A program made the position numbers and the translations under genes. Under the pieces are notes generated by a model, which made no database searches, was not told where the DNA came from, and saw only the letters and a program-made list of their open reading frames with translations. A stretch of 64,000 bases of DNA from Argopecten irradians (lineage: Eukaryota > Mollusca > Bivalvia > Pectinida > Pectinidae), in assembly GCF_041381155.1 (NCBI RefSeq), contig NC_091137.1, forward strand, positions 16,301,765 through 16,365,764. The letters are read 5' to 3'. This document shows, piece by piece, positions 36,401-50,700 of the stretch (positions within the stretch are counted from its first letter, which is position 1; each line of letters opens with the position of its first letter).

Positions 36401-39384
36401 ATATGTAAAAGTAAACACTTTACCAAGACAAGAGACAAGACTTATTGTTCTTTAATTATCCAATTAATCCTGGTCTCCTTTACGCTTATACAGTACAAAT
36501 GTATATAGGATTTATAACCACTTTAGCTATTTTCAATGAAGCCCGTTTCAAATATGGTATTAAATATTAAAATATAATGGCTTAAGAAAGCTTGCGGTAT
36601 ATTTTAGAATTCGTTTAGAATATCATCATAGCCTTATTTTTACTTTTACAAGAAATACAACAAGACATTTCGTCCTCAGTAATTTCGCTAATAAATAGAT
36701 CATCAAACATTACATCAGAGATTCCGCCCTCATAGCTATTATCATAGATATCTTCCTTGTTTAATGGTACAATTCGCACATGGACCACTAGCTGCTTCAA
36801 TTTCTGTGATTGTGGGTAGGTATAAAGTGACGCCTTGTGTTTGCGAGCGTAACGTCATACTTTTCGTAGAAAACGACGTGAATTGCGATCACAAAATAAT
36901 GACGTCACTATCAATACTTGCAATGGAGCCAACTTTGTAATATCAAGCGACGGAATATATTTGATAAATGTATATCGTTTTCTCGGGTTTATTCTACTTC
37001 TATTCCAAAAACATTTAAATGACGTCTTGTACATATTACAGAATAGATGTTGTAAAATCATATTGGTGTGGGGTTATATATGTTTGAAAACGTGCGCCCT
37101 ATTCCACTGTATATATTAGATACAATAAAAATATATTCAAAATAAAAATATCAAACTGGAGTCAGCGCGAAGAGACATGGGCTTTAATGAGAGTATGACA
37201 GACATGATAAATAGCAGTCACTCTTTGGAGAACTTTCTCTATCTTTATATCGTGATGATCAGTCGTTGTTTACATTCAGGGCAAACCACCACTTATATAT
37301 TATTGTATCATGTGTCATACAAATATTTTTGTTAAAACATATAGCGCCTAAGCAACCAGTTACTTGCTGTACATGCGATTTAAACAAAAATGTTCTATGA
37401 AAAGTAGTCCGAAGTCGAAACCCATATGCAACCAATTGGAATCGAAGTTTTGAGATGACCAATGAGAAGTGATGTAGGTGTTCACATTGGAATGTGTAAA
37501 TAAAAGAGTTAAGTAACTGAGCGCTATGGAGTTTATCACATGAGTTTTTTCATTGAGAAACATATTTATAGGATAATGTATTTATAAAGTGTGTTATATT
37601 TTTATTTGAATTTTATTATTATTAACATATTTCTTTTATATTCCAACACATCATAACATATTTCACATTTCATTGCTACTGTTACGTTTCGTCTAATACC
37701 TAGAGGTTCATAAACAGTAGAACATGCATGCCTAGCAAATCAGACAAGGTAACTAGAATTAAGTAGTGACATCATCATAGTTTACTACCTAGCAATGACA
37801 AAACCTGATCGCACCATGCCAATAAGAACACGTAAACCATCCTACCTGGCTATACATGTTATAACGACGAACACGTTTGATTAGATTTTAATGTTGCAGA
37901 GTCGTAGCGCCTGCCAAACAGTTGATATCACTGATGTGTCCCCTCCCTTTTAATGGTAAGTCTGGCGTGTTTAGGCGTTATCAGCGGACCTTTATGTGAC
38001 TCTGGCCGACCTGATTCTACTCCCAACTCTATCTGATTATGTAGCAATATGGCGTCTTTGTTCATAAAACTTACATTATAAATCAGTTTCTAATTCTCAT
38101 ACATACATATTCATCTGTAAAATATTAGCAGCTTACTGGGATATTCCTTTCAACAATTTATTTCACTTGCCAATTCTTCGAATTCTTCCCTTGTGTACCA
38201 CAGTCTGCTATGTGATAAATGACCATTGGACGTCCATAAGTTACTTCCCCCTCGTGAAAACTGACCAGGCTTCCTGAACCGCGGATGTGATACTATGGGC
38301 CTTTTAAATGCAGTAAGATTTTATTTTCCCCTGGATGAATAACTTTGATGCCGTGAGATGTGGAGGAATTGTAATAGGACTTACGTTAAGTAGTTACTAA
38401 CAGCACATGATTTGATGTAAAGTACAAAAGCGGTATAGACTTGTCCAGGTAATAAAATACCTGTAAGGCAATCATTGTTTCCTGAAACTTCTTCAAACAC
38501 TCGCCGATTCACGCATTGTGCTACTTGATCAGCTTGTGTGAAGTAATAACAAATAGTTGCGGACGTATTTATTATATTATGACGTGAAAATGGATGTTAT
38601 CAACAAAGCTTTAAACTCCGCCACACCATCTACAATAGGGTTTCATGAATGATGTTGTGTTATCTTCATAACTTACAAAGCTCTCCTAAAGAGAAAGATT
38701 TCGTATGAAGAATACCAAAAACTCTCGTGACATATTACATACGTGGTATGCATGTGATTAGATATGCTTTAAGTTCGGATGTTGCACGTTAGTCGCGCCA
38801 GTGGTTGGCACGCGCTCAGACCTAACTACATCATACTTTATCGTCAATGAGGGAAATGGTGTTTGACGAGGATCTGTGATAGAGATTTGCTGACATTTAA
38901 TAGGAAAAGGCCAAACCACTTTGTTAACGTGTTTTTACCTGACGGGGGTGATTGTAAACCAACACTAAATGTGTTATCGTATTCCACATGAATCGGAAAT
39001 GGATGTTTACTCCTGTCAATCATGTGTGGTTTCTTCATTAATTTTGATTTCAGATTGGAAACCTATGTCGCTTTTTAAAGTTCATTCACCTATGATTGCA
39101 GAGAATTGTGTCTAGATACACGGCAGTCAAACTTGTTTTGTTTTAAGCAATTAAGTCATCACAAGTTCGCCTTATATAGTGTGTGAAACCTGGATAAATT
39201 TATTTTATGATTTGTACAACATTTTATCAACCCAGACAGAACATTTTCCTAAAACCGTGAAATACAAAATCTGATCATATAATGGTTCCTTTATAGATTA
39301 AGTGTACTGTAAAGACATTAATTTGAGAATAGGCTAACGCGCACTAATACAGTGGTTATATCCGTGAGTAGGTTAAGCATCAGA
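33472..39384. other. Intergenic region between gene D and the unknown basic-protein gene
   Basis: AT-rich with no supported gene. A degenerate ~110-bp tandem pair lies at about 34062-34230, sharing taacattgta and aatttactttcaatt. TGACGTCA palindromes are at 34494 and 36900. A possible orphan exon at 36615-36800 is described in the findings. TATATAG near 39175 might serve the downstream gene. Confidence 0.4.
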
Positions 39385-42300
39385 ATGCACGGGGTACCAG
39401 GACAACTAGACGCAAACAATATGCGGGACTTCGTTCAGAAGAACTCTTTAGAGCGCGTGGCGCACGAGAAGAGAACCAAAAATATTGAACACCAAAAGAA
39501 AGCATTCGTTAGACAATATTCAAAGGACGAGCAAGAGGTCAAGGACATTCTACAACGCCTGCACGTGGAACAGCTGATATATGACGTCGATTATCTACCA
39601 CCAGATAGAGGTACGTGTAAACATATTCTATTGATGCAAAAGGGTTGAGTACAGGTTATTTAAGTTACAAAAAGCCATTTCTAACACAAACTACAACGAA
39701 TTGCCAACAATAGGAACATGGCGGAGATATGATTATACATCGAAACACAATAATACTGCATTGTTTTGTTTCGTTAATGGTCAACTGATGGTAAGATACC
39801 TATATACCTTTTTGCTCGGATATTCATTCTTGATTCCGAATAACTACCTGCCTCCAGAGTTTGATGAAAGTTAGAATTGTCTCTATGATTGTACACACAT
39901 AGTTTTAACACATTTAAGAAATGTAAAATGTACCAGACCATCATATGCATTTCCATGTCTCATTGCCTTCGCAGACTTGGCTTCGTATCAGAAAACTCCG
40001 TGACTGCAAATATCGGTACCTGATGCATAATTATACAGTGAATATCTTGACCAATAAATGAAGTATGTCAGACAGCGACACATATCTGTCATGCAGACAA
40101 AAAATGAAAAATAAATACATTTGTATAGGCCCACATACAACAGTGTATCTCGAGAATGTGAAACAATATTGTATAACTTATTTAAGTCGATGTGAAATAT
40201 TCCAACAAACAACTCAGTGTACGCAGAATTACTTTTGGGATGTGATAATTTTGTGCAATCATGATTTTGTGGTTCAGTCAAACATGTAACATACAGAATT
40301 CGGATGGACAAAAATCTATTCATAAATACATGTACTAGTCTTCTTTCATGTATGGATTAATAAAAATTAAAGATTGTGTGAATGATGAAACATTTGACAT
40401 TTAAATAAATTTCGCTAACAATTACCAACAGTACAAAGGTAAAGTGTATTTGTGTTATAAAACAGATGTGCTCTTATAATAGTATAACATGTCGTCGATT
40501 TCGAATCCGTTTGATACAGATTGACTGCGGTACCATGTTCGTTAATCTATTAACCAACAGTAACGAATGGGCCATTTAAATGATTATATGTAACACAAAA
40601 CATGGAGACTGAAATAGGTGGTGGGAGAATGAGATGTATGTGTGTAATATGTATTTCAAAATGGTTATGACACAATTTGTTTTTCTGAAAATTCAAAAGA
40701 TACAATAATAGTTAATTTAGGATTGTAAGAAATGTTTATTTCCCATATTCACCTATTATAGCTGGGCCCTCTGTTTAAAGGCTCGTCACGGATGTATCAA
40801 AAGTATTAATACTTAAAAAGATATATATATATAAATGTCAGAACACATAATGTAAAGGACTAAAAAAAAACACACTCGGTATTAAATAAATAAACATTGA
40901 TGTTATGAGACGGATGAAGGCAAAAGTGGAAAAGATCAAGAGTAATTGAAAAGAAATAATCTATAAATCAGAGTTATATAGGTCAGTGATAGAAACCCAC
41001 CCAGCGTATTACTGGGGGTAAATTGTCACGAATATTTTATATATTATATGCTCGGTTTATTAAAGAAAGTTTTATAAACAACAATAACTCATTGTTTACA
41101 TATTTAAATTTGACTTGTGTGTATATGTCAATGTCACGAAGTGATTGGATAAGTAAAAGCTACACAACAGGTTCTAGCACAACAACACCAGTCTTTGTGT
41201 ACCTCGTATATAGATTACAATAATTAAAACACATTACGTACCTGGCTTTCAGGCCACTTGTAATTTAAAGGGTCACTGATGGTATGGATAACAAAAATGT
41301 GTTTCAGAGACTTCAAGTCTGAAATGGAAAAACGTTAGATAACTAAATGCACTGTAGAAAACTTATACTGACCTTTATCTAGCATCAATATTCATTTAGA
41401 TAATCATTCTACATCTCCAATTGCACATTAACCAGTCAATTGTTATCTAGTTTTTTTTCTGTATATATTATGTACACTACTTTAGAACTACAAGCGTAAC
41501 AGCCGTAAATGCTGACATTATTTCGTTTTACCATCTAAGTGTTGTGACACACCTTTCCAATCTCCTCGATTCGTACTAGTCTATATTGCTTACGTGAGAG
41601 AAATATTGAATCAAACACATTTCTACTGATTTCCAGCTACTCACAACATTGAAACGATTGAATAATACGACCAAGAGAAGCTTACAATGAGCGATAAACA
41701 TGAAAGATACAATAGTTATGGTCCATGTTACTAAGTTGCAATAGGACATTTGACATTTACACTTTCGTCGCAAGCAATGTCTAACGACAACAAAAACATT
41801 TTCCACTAATGGCTATGTAATTGACCAACAAGAACCTGCACGCCGGATTTCCTTTCACTTTCCTGAAGTCTGTAAGCATTATTCTTAATATCTTTTGGGA
41901 TAATGATGTCATAGACAAAAACGGACGTCATAGACAAAAAACGGACGGACAATCTGTTTTTATAGAAGCGATTTCATAATCCAAAAAGATATCGAGAAAA
42001 ATGCTTATAATCTAATCCGGAAAACTCACTCAGGTTATCATTAGGCAGAAATTTCCGTGATTTTCCTTACTTTTACAATAAAAATAAATTGAGTTTTGGT
42101 GCAGTGATATCTTATCCAATAATTCAGTTTGGCCAATGACTGTGTCGCTTTTAAAATTCCCCGCGAAACCGTTTTGTATATATGACGTCAAAATACTTGA
42201 AAAACATTTATTTCGGTCTATGGAAATATAACCTCAAAGATCTTACCAATAGAAATGAGTCTAACATATGAAATTAGATTATTACAAAATATATTGAATG

Positions 42301-45300
42301 ATGGTAACACTGCACTGTTAGTTTTCTTTGGTGATTGTTGTTATATAAGCCTCATATCTTATATTCAAATTTGTTTATGGACCATTCCAGTGAGTAACGA
42401 CCTTCTTGCTGAGGATCCCGACATAGAAGAAGAGGAAGAGGTATTCGTCAATCCTTACCCAATCACAATCCTACCTAAATTTGGTCAAACGACAGCAAAG
42501 CAAGGATCATCCACGTCAAAGAAAGGTAATGGAGGTATGCATTTCATGAGGGAAATTTGATCTTATATCAATTTAATTCTTTTTCACAAGGAACAGAAAG
42601 GGGGGGAGGGATAAAAACACGAAATATGTATTATATGTAAAACTAGGATACTGCTTTAATATGCTTGATAAATCACTTCACGCGTTGTCAGTAATAACAA
42701 CAAGAGGCCCATAGGCCTTAACGGTCACCTGAGTTCGGATATATAATGAAACAAAGACATATAAACACTACAAACTGGTCCTTAAAGTCAGTCAGTGATT
42801 TCATAGATTTGACTTTTTAATCTATGAAGAGTATTTGCTTCCATCAAACCTGAGAACTCAAAAGAAGATTTTTTGAAATTTTAGTTTTGACCCTATTTGG
42901 CACCGCCCCTTCGGTCCCGCAGGGGGTCAGCGAGGACCGATATGGATGTTAAAAGGCTATATCTCAGGCTAATAATTATCACCAACTTTGTCTCATTTCC
43001 TATGAAAATTCAGCACATAATGTTCATAAATGTGGTTTTAGCTAAAGTAAACTTGACTCTTTGTGAAGACCCCGTGGTCATTTAATTCACACTTTTTATA
43101 TAACACCTTAAGACCCTTCCATCTAAAAAAAGTATTTGATTCTACTATTTCCAGAATTTTAGAAGGTAAATTTTTGAAGTTTTAGCCTATTTGACCCCTT
43201 TTTGGCCCCATCCTCTGCCCCCAGGGGGTCGGCCAGGACGAATATGGAAATGATGTTAAAATACTATCTCAGGCTAATAATTTTAACCAAGTTGACACAT
43301 TCCTATGAAAATTAAGCAAAAAATGTTCATAAATGTTTTCTTTATATAAACTATAGTTAACTTGACCCTCTCCCTAGGCATGAACGTGAGGACAGGGTCA
43401 TATAATTCACAATTTTTGTAAAGGACCTTAAGACCTTTCCATCTATGAGAGTATTTGATTCTACCATTTCCAGAATTTCGGAAGAAAATTTTTGAAGTTT
43501 AAGCCTATTTGGCGCCTTTTGATCCCGCCCCTTAGGCCCCTGGGAGTCAGTTATGGAAAATTTGTTAATGGGATTCAATGGCCATTTCATTGGGATAATT
43601 CTGATAACATTTGACTAATTTCCTATTACAAATGATCAAATAATGCTCAAAAATGTGTAAACCTGAGACCCCAGGTCCATGAAATGCACAATTCTTGTAA
43701 AGAGCCTTAGAACTTTCAATTTATGAAGAGTATCTGGTTCCATCAATCTGTGAATTCAGAAGATTTTTGAAATTTAGTCATTTTGACCCCTTTTGGCCCC
43801 GCCCTCTGGCCCCTGGGCGTTGGCCAAGACCAATATGGATATGTCATTAAAATGCTATTTCAGGTTATTAATTCTACCACAGTTTGACTAATTTACCATG
43901 AAAACTAAGCAAATAATGATGATAAATGTGTTTTTCCTATATAAGCTACTAAACAACAGTAACCTTGACCCCCTCCCCAGGGAGAAACTTGACACCCGAG
44001 TCATATAATTCACAATTTTTGTAAAGGACCTTGTGAACTTTCCATCTATGAAGAGTATCTGATTGTATCATGTCCAGTATTTCAGAAGAAATTTTTTGAA
44101 GTTTTAGCTAATTTGAACCCTTTTTGCCCCTCCCCTAAGGCCCCCGGGGGTCAGTCATGGAACATTTGATTCAATGGCCATTTTATTGGGATAACTCTTA
44201 CAACGTTTGACTAATCTCCTTTTACAAGTGACCAAATGATGCTCAAAATTGTGTTTTCCCAATAAAAACTAAAGCAAACTTAACCCCCTCCTTAGGGAAA
44301 AACCCGAGACCCCAGGGTCATATCATTCACAATTTTTGTAGACGTGATAGCCATTTCATTGGGATAACTCTTACAACGTTTGACTAATCTCCTTTTACAA
44401 ATGACCAAATGATGCTCAAAAATGTGTTTTCCCAATATAAACTAAAGCAAACTTAACCCCCTCCCCAGGGAAAAACCAGAGACCCCAGGGTCATATCATT
44501 CAAAGTTTTTGTAGACGGCCTTGAGACCTTTCTATTCATGAAAAGTGTTCGATTCTACCACATCTGTGAATGGAGAAGAAATTTTTTGAAATTTTAGTCA
44601 ATTTTACTCCTTTTGGCCCCTCCCACAACCCCCTTCAGCGGTTTTGTAGAAGTCGAAAATATAAAATGTTTACCGTCGCACGACGGACGACAGACGACGG
44701 ACGACGACGGAAAAAAGGCGATTAGATTAGATCACTAGGAGACTTCGTCTCGGTTGACCTAAAAACTAGGTAACCAGAGGGATAATCGAACAAATTACTT
44801 TAGTAACATTACACAGCTATTTCTATTGTCAGATGTAACCTTCTTTTCTACACTAAGTAATATGGCAAAACGTAGTGACAAATGATATATCTCAGTTGAC
44901 CAATAGTCCAGGCCTTATAATGTTAACTGCATGGGAAAACTATAACTTCGGACGTTTCAGCGTGCTCTGCGAGTTGTGAAGTGGCCGCCATCAAACTCTC
45001 ATCCAAAAATAGCTGTTATTGTGATTGACCCAGATTTTACCTAGATTTTTAGAGCAGTTGTCGATTAAGCAGATACTGCTTACTCTCCTGTAACGTGTGG
45101 ATCCAGTCACATTGTACAGTGATCTTTGTATACTATAAGACTCTTTCATATGTGGATATGAAGGATAGGGATATTCTACCCGAGGGTCACAAAATGTAGT
45201 AAAACCCGAGGCTTGCCGAGGGTTTTGCAACATTTTGTGATCCCGAGGGTAGAATATCCCTATCCTTCATATCCACTTATGAAAGAGTATTTTTCTTTCA

Positions 45301-47702
45301 TACCACGACGTTTTACTGCAATTTTACAACTATAATATCCCGCCATTTTGAAATAAATTCGAAGAAATCCACGACTGGAAGTCAATTTCCATACATGAAA
45401 AATTACGTGATATTTTCAACACAAATTCCGTTGCTTGCATCTTTTATAGTAAAACCAGTCAATTTTGTGAAAAAAATGTTAAAATTTTACCGAGGAAATA
45501 GAGATTTTGTTGACGCCGTGACGTCACGAGGCTTTATTGCATGGGTAGCCATGCAATACAGCCTTAGGCGACATGAGTGTATTGCCCTAGACCAGCCAGT
45601 ATTACTCGTGTAGGTATGAAAGAAAAACAGCTTATTTGTACCGACATGGTTCGATTGATTTTTTCTTAATTATTTTTATATCGCAGACAAATTTTGATGT
45701 TTATAGCTAGTTTCCATTCGTTAATTTTTTTTCATACCATGACAGTTATTCAAACACATCCACGATAATTCTCTAGAGGAATAGGCCTATTTCATTTGGA
45801 CAGTTTTCCAACAATTTATCTTAAACCGTATAGTGAGTTATGGGCGGGACTCATAAAAAGTATTATTTATGTAACAATGAGATAAACGTTGTGTGGTTTT
45901 CCACTAAAGACTCGTAAAAACCAATTGTCCCATGAGTCATGTTAGCGCCATCTCTATAGACATTAAGATCAAATATTATTGCAAGTGATTCGTGTGAATA
46001 TATTAACCAAATAAATACACAAAGTACCAACCATTAAACCATGTATAAATATAACATCTATAATAGTATAGTGATGTTAGTACCCTCTGGTAACAAGTCT
46101 TAATTTCAGTATTTGTCACGAGTCTCACACGTTAATGGTCCAAAAAACAGTAAACATCACGATAACACTGTAGGTATCCTTATGTCTACATAAACTACAC
46201 TTATCGTTATAATCGGTACACAAAATACAATGTGTGTGTGTTTAACTATTCGCGCGTAAAGAATATTATCAGATAATGTCATTGGTACATTAGTAATCAT
46301 TACAGCAAACTATATACGTAACTCCAAAGGAGATACCAAATATCCAATATTAAAAGTATAATTTTGTCTTTCTCGTCATTATTTGTATCTCAAATGCAAG
46401 TCCATTCCAGTTTCGTTAACTACAAGCATATTTCATTTTTTAATCCTTTGTGTTATAAATGTACAGACATGATTTCACATCAAAGGGAAACAATTCAACT
46501 ATTAAACCTTCAATGCATTAGAACGTTTTTCCATGCAGCTAAAATTTAATGAGGAACTCATCTTATAAGATATTAAGAATTATATCTATTTAGTATTAAC
46601 GCAAAGTACATGGACAACTCAGGAATATTATAGTAATGAAATAGGTTTGCGAGAACGAAAATAAGTGGAAATGCGCGGGAGCCATTGTATATTTTTATAT
46701 CATAAATTCATTTCATTCATCTTTTTATGAACAGACTCGGACCTTGGGCAGCGACATCGGTCGGGCCGACGGAAGTCACTCGAATATGAAGATATACCCG
46801 TTTTAGGGACTACAGGAAGTGCTAAACATGGCCAACATGGTCGTGCTTCCATAATGGGAACATCTCCACCCACTGGACGTACCAGAAAGCTATCGAGCGC
46901 TTCCGATCAGCCAGAGGTCACAGATTTATGGGTAGGGGATCCCGAATTTATCTCTTCTGTCCGCAGACCAAGGAAAACCTCCTCGGATATCAACCACCGG
47001 AAGTTACTACAGAGGGCTATGAGTGACGTTTGGGTACAGTCTAATGCCGAGAGTTTATCAAGGTTGTCAACATTTGCACGGAAATGCAGTGCGGATGAGT
47101 TGCAAAAAGATATTTTACAGAACGTAACAAAGAAAGAAAAAGTTTCGAGATCTCCGAAATCTAGTACTGATGAAAGTTATGCTGGTACAAAAGGCACTAT
47201 CAATGTAACATCTGAACGAGACAGGAAATTCAGCGTCAACAAAGATGCGCACGCAAATCTAAAAGATGAATCTAGATCGTTAAATCCCGAGGATAAAAAT
47301 CCTTTAAGTAGGTCAAACAAGAAATCTTCCGTCAAAAAATCCAGTAAATCAGAAGACGAAGTCAGGGCTACAGTTCAGACTGATGATGGCGAAGCAGAAA
47401 GCAAAGAGAACACCATCGGGAAGACTTCATCGGAAAGCGCAACTTCCCGAGTGCGTAAAATAGGGAGAATCGAAAACGAGCATCCTGATGTTGACTCAAG
47501 TGAAGTATATAAAGAGCAAAACATACAGACCAGGAAGCGAGTACTGAAGAAAAAGCGGTCAATGCCAGACATGAAAATAGGTTCGCCATCAGCAATATCA
47601 CTGGACGAGCCAGACACAAGACCTAGGGCACGACATGGTTCATTGAAGGAGAAAAGCATGTCAGAGGTCAAAACAAGACCAAGGAACAGTTCTTTCCATT
47701 AA
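39385..47702 (+). CDS. Unrecognised 442-aa basic, serine-rich protein
   Basis: Exons are 39385-39610, 42391-42525 and 46735-47702, joined with consistent phase 1 at both introns (donors G|GTACGT and G|GTAATG). Exon 1 (75 codons) is highly charged and probably helical, with RTKNIEHQKKAFVRQYSKDE. Exon 2 has a run of five Glu, then VNPYPITILPKFGQ. Exon 3 (322 residues) is low-complexity and Ser/Lys/Arg-rich. It carries many basic-x-x-Ser sites (RRKS, TRKLS, RPRKTS, ARKCS, DRKFS, KKRS, ARHGS, KEKS) and a repeated S-D-x-W-V-like motif (TDLWV, SDVWV). There is no signal peptide, membrane segment or known domain, so it is probably an intracellular phosphoprotein. The first in-frame ATG was chosen; an earlier exon cannot be excluded. 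Candidate AATAAA at 49259-49264. Confidence 0.75.
42698..44765. mobile_element. 2-kb repeat element of ~300-bp units in intron 2 of the basic-protein gene
   Basis: Starts near acaagaggcccataggcctt and ends near gacttcgtctcggttgacct, with short inverted ends (ggtcacctgag against ctcggttgacc). The interior has about six diverged units of roughly 300 bp. Each has a (T/C)TTTTGGCCCC..CCCC..GGGGGTCAG block followed by an AT-rich part. The last units include a recent ~172-bp duplication (about 44175-44517). A GACGGACGACGG-type tract precedes the right end. Such elements are common in bivalve introns by recollection. No coding content. Confidence 0.65.
45139..45622 (-). mobile_element. Palindromic MITE-like element, copy 2
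   Basis: Inverted homologue of 11782-12100 and more complete. It has a large palindrome with ~60-bp arms (45139-45197 and 45230-45289) around a loop that itself folds (aaaaccc/gggtttt). Next come a ~200-bp middle, TGACGTCA (45519-45526), and the 16-bp hairpin around aggctttattgcatgg. It ends at ggtatgaaagaaaa. Lies in intron 2 of the basic-protein gene. Confidence 0.75.
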
Positions 47703-50700
47703 AAGAACCACAGGCTGGTGTACACGAATGACATTCAAATTCATCATTCATGGTGATGCCGATTCGTAAATCAATTAGCTGTACATAAGTTGCTGAAACA
47801 TTGCTTGCCGACAGTTTTAATGACCCGTAAAAATTGAGCTTACAGACAGTTTCTTGATACCGATGGTAAAGTCAAGAAAACAGTAGAAGTCCGTCCCAAA
47901 AATGGAAAATCCCAAACAGTTACTGAAGGTCTATTCCAATACTACTTGACCGCCTTGATGTTGAAAATTGTGTAAAGCTACGATTTATGCGTTTTCAACT
48001 TCATATCTAACGATTTGCCGCAATACGTTTTTATTCCCAATTGTGTTTTACACGTTAATCTTTAAATCAGAGTACGTTTTCATATCATAAGACATTCCAT
48101 ATTGGCCTCATTTTTTGAAATTCCAAAATACGATCAGCCCATTTACCGGTGTATTGATAAGTAGAATGTCGACAGTGGCATTACTCACAAATCCTAGAAG
48201 GATGAAACCAGTTAAACGGCATCGTCAGCATCATCCAGAAGTCGTATTATGGCGAAATAGCTCTACGGGGTTCCTAGAATTGCCTAGAAGGATTCAACAT
48301 CTGTACAGTGTTCTAGTATTCACTTACGAGTCCTTGAATAACGAAGCGGCTGGATTTCTAGGGTAAATGGCCTCCTAGCACCAGTGCCTATCAGAAGGAC
48401 GGTTGTACGAGACAGTCTATTTTATCAATGACATGTCCCAAGTACAAAATATAGTCTATAGTTTATCATATTTCAGTTTTCGTTTGAAAACTAATAATCA
48501 CCCTTCAAACATCAGATACAAGTCAAACTTTTCCGTAATCCAACAGATCCGGCTAGTCGCCATCCTCGATAAACTCCAGAGGTTACTATTACTGTCGTTA
48601 TATCCACGTTACAGTAGTGATATGCTGAAACATGAGAGGTCCGAGAATCTAACCACGTATTACCTGCAGCGTATGGATCCTAACATGAATAGAGGTAGGT
48701 ACAGTAAGTTTTCGCTGACCTTTTTGGAGGATGTTCAGATGCTATGCCTTGAGTAGACAGCATAGAGAAGACAATCATCAGCAACTTGTAAGACGGATGT
48801 TTCATAGGGAATTAATAACATGATACCTTTTTGAAAAGCTTCAAGATAAATGACGACGAGTGACTTTAAGGCTAATAAATACGTCGAGAATGACGTTTTA
48901 AAGAAGTATGGTATGTGCCCAAAACAGCCGAATAACAACAGACTTCAACCCGTTCATTGTCAACTTTGCTATTTTTACATCATTTTTCAAGAAACTTTGT
49001 TAAAAGATACATCATTCACTAATTAAGAGTATGCCTTTTCAGGGCACTACCTTCTAGGGACGTTTGCGGACACTCCGTTTATTGTGGAAGTTTTTTTAAA
49101 GTACTTATCAGTCTTTTTCATAACCACAAGAAGACTACAAAACAACTAAACTCGTACCTGTATATAGCAGAATGACTTTTATTATCTTTACATTCAAACT
49201 GTACCGTTTGCATTGCAAATTTGGAGTTTAATAAGGGCATGTAATATAAATGTTATGAAATAAATACAAGAATTTATGTCTCCGTTTGGCACGACCCCAA
49301 TCATTGTACTTTAAAAGACATAAGCATCGCGCTCTTATAGCAAGAATGTGGTAAGCCAAATTAGCCAATACACAGACGCTATAGCTGATAACACTGATGT
49401 TACCAGACTTTGTCGTGGCGTTACAGTTCCCAGGTTATTTAGAACATTGCTGATCAATGATATTTCAATGAACAAACTTCAGTAATGCTGACCACCACTA
49501 AAGTACCAATCGATGAATGAAAACCATCAATGAAGTGAACATTAGTGAACACAGATGAACGATGTTAAGAACAAGCTTTTCTTTGGCCATAAATCAAAGC
49601 GTGGGTAAGACTTACACTATTAGATTAGACTGAATTGGCTCAAACAATAGTAATATCCGGATATGATCCATTATAAACGAGATGACACCATCATCTTGAT
49701 TTTGTAAATATCCTAATGATTACTGTTATGAACATCTGGCTCAGTTCAGCAAACAAGTAAAGCAGCCCATATTTAACAGGACATGGTAATTATAACTGGA
49801 CTGTTGCCTACCTGTTCAAAAAGCAAATTATAACCATGTGTTCATGTTCACAAGTTAGATGTTAAACGACTGAGTGTTCATGATTCTACAAGGTGATCTG
49901 TACCAATGTTCACTCTCATTATCGGTTGTACACAATACAATCAGCATGCCCTTAGTCACTCATCTGATTTTCCTGGATTAACAGATTAATAAGTATACAC
50001 AGTACAGTAAATAGTATCTGTCTTCAGCTGGGTATTATAACGATTATCTCATTAACATATAATAGTTGAATCAGAGAGTTTTATCACAAGAGACACAATC
50101 ACATGGAAAGCGTTGACAATGACACTACACAGATAATAGGGTAGTAAAACGTAGGCTCTATAACTCAGGTCCCACCTCGCCATAATCACCAGTTAAAATA
50201 CACAGAGTATAAATAGGTCACATTCATACATTAAGTACGTGTTAATGAATATCAAAAATGCTGACAGGACAGCGAATATGTCGCTCACCACTCTCACACA
50301 GAAACAATAGGCATTTATCACGTGTTTTCACTCTCCATTCATACACATACATACTGATGTGAAATATTCACTCGCACTTGTATATCACACGGACTGTGAT
50401 TCTAACATTAGGATTGTGTGTCATTAAATCTGAGACAATGAACTCATGCCAATTAATTTCTTAAAATATGTACATTTTTGTATATCAGTTCTGCTTCTTG
50501 TTCGAATATAAAATTTTAAAATCACATCATTTCTTTATTAAGTGCCAACATGTTAGCTATCATTTGATAACTTTAAAATATCTTACATGGAGATTGAGTA
50601 ACTTTCAATTCAATCAGTATCACTGAATTATGGTAAGACATCAAAAACTTCAATGTTTATAAGTGAGATTTTGTATAAGAAACATAAAATTGCCAAATAC

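Noticed and set aside
39988-40323. 111-codon minus-strand frame with hydrophobic residues
   Set aside because: Lies in intron 1 of the basic-protein gene, with AT-rich composition and no family signature.
48115-48756. Two open stretches (83 and 117 codons) after the basic-protein gene
   Set aside because: No recognisable motif or consistent splice partner; more likely 3' untranslated sequence.
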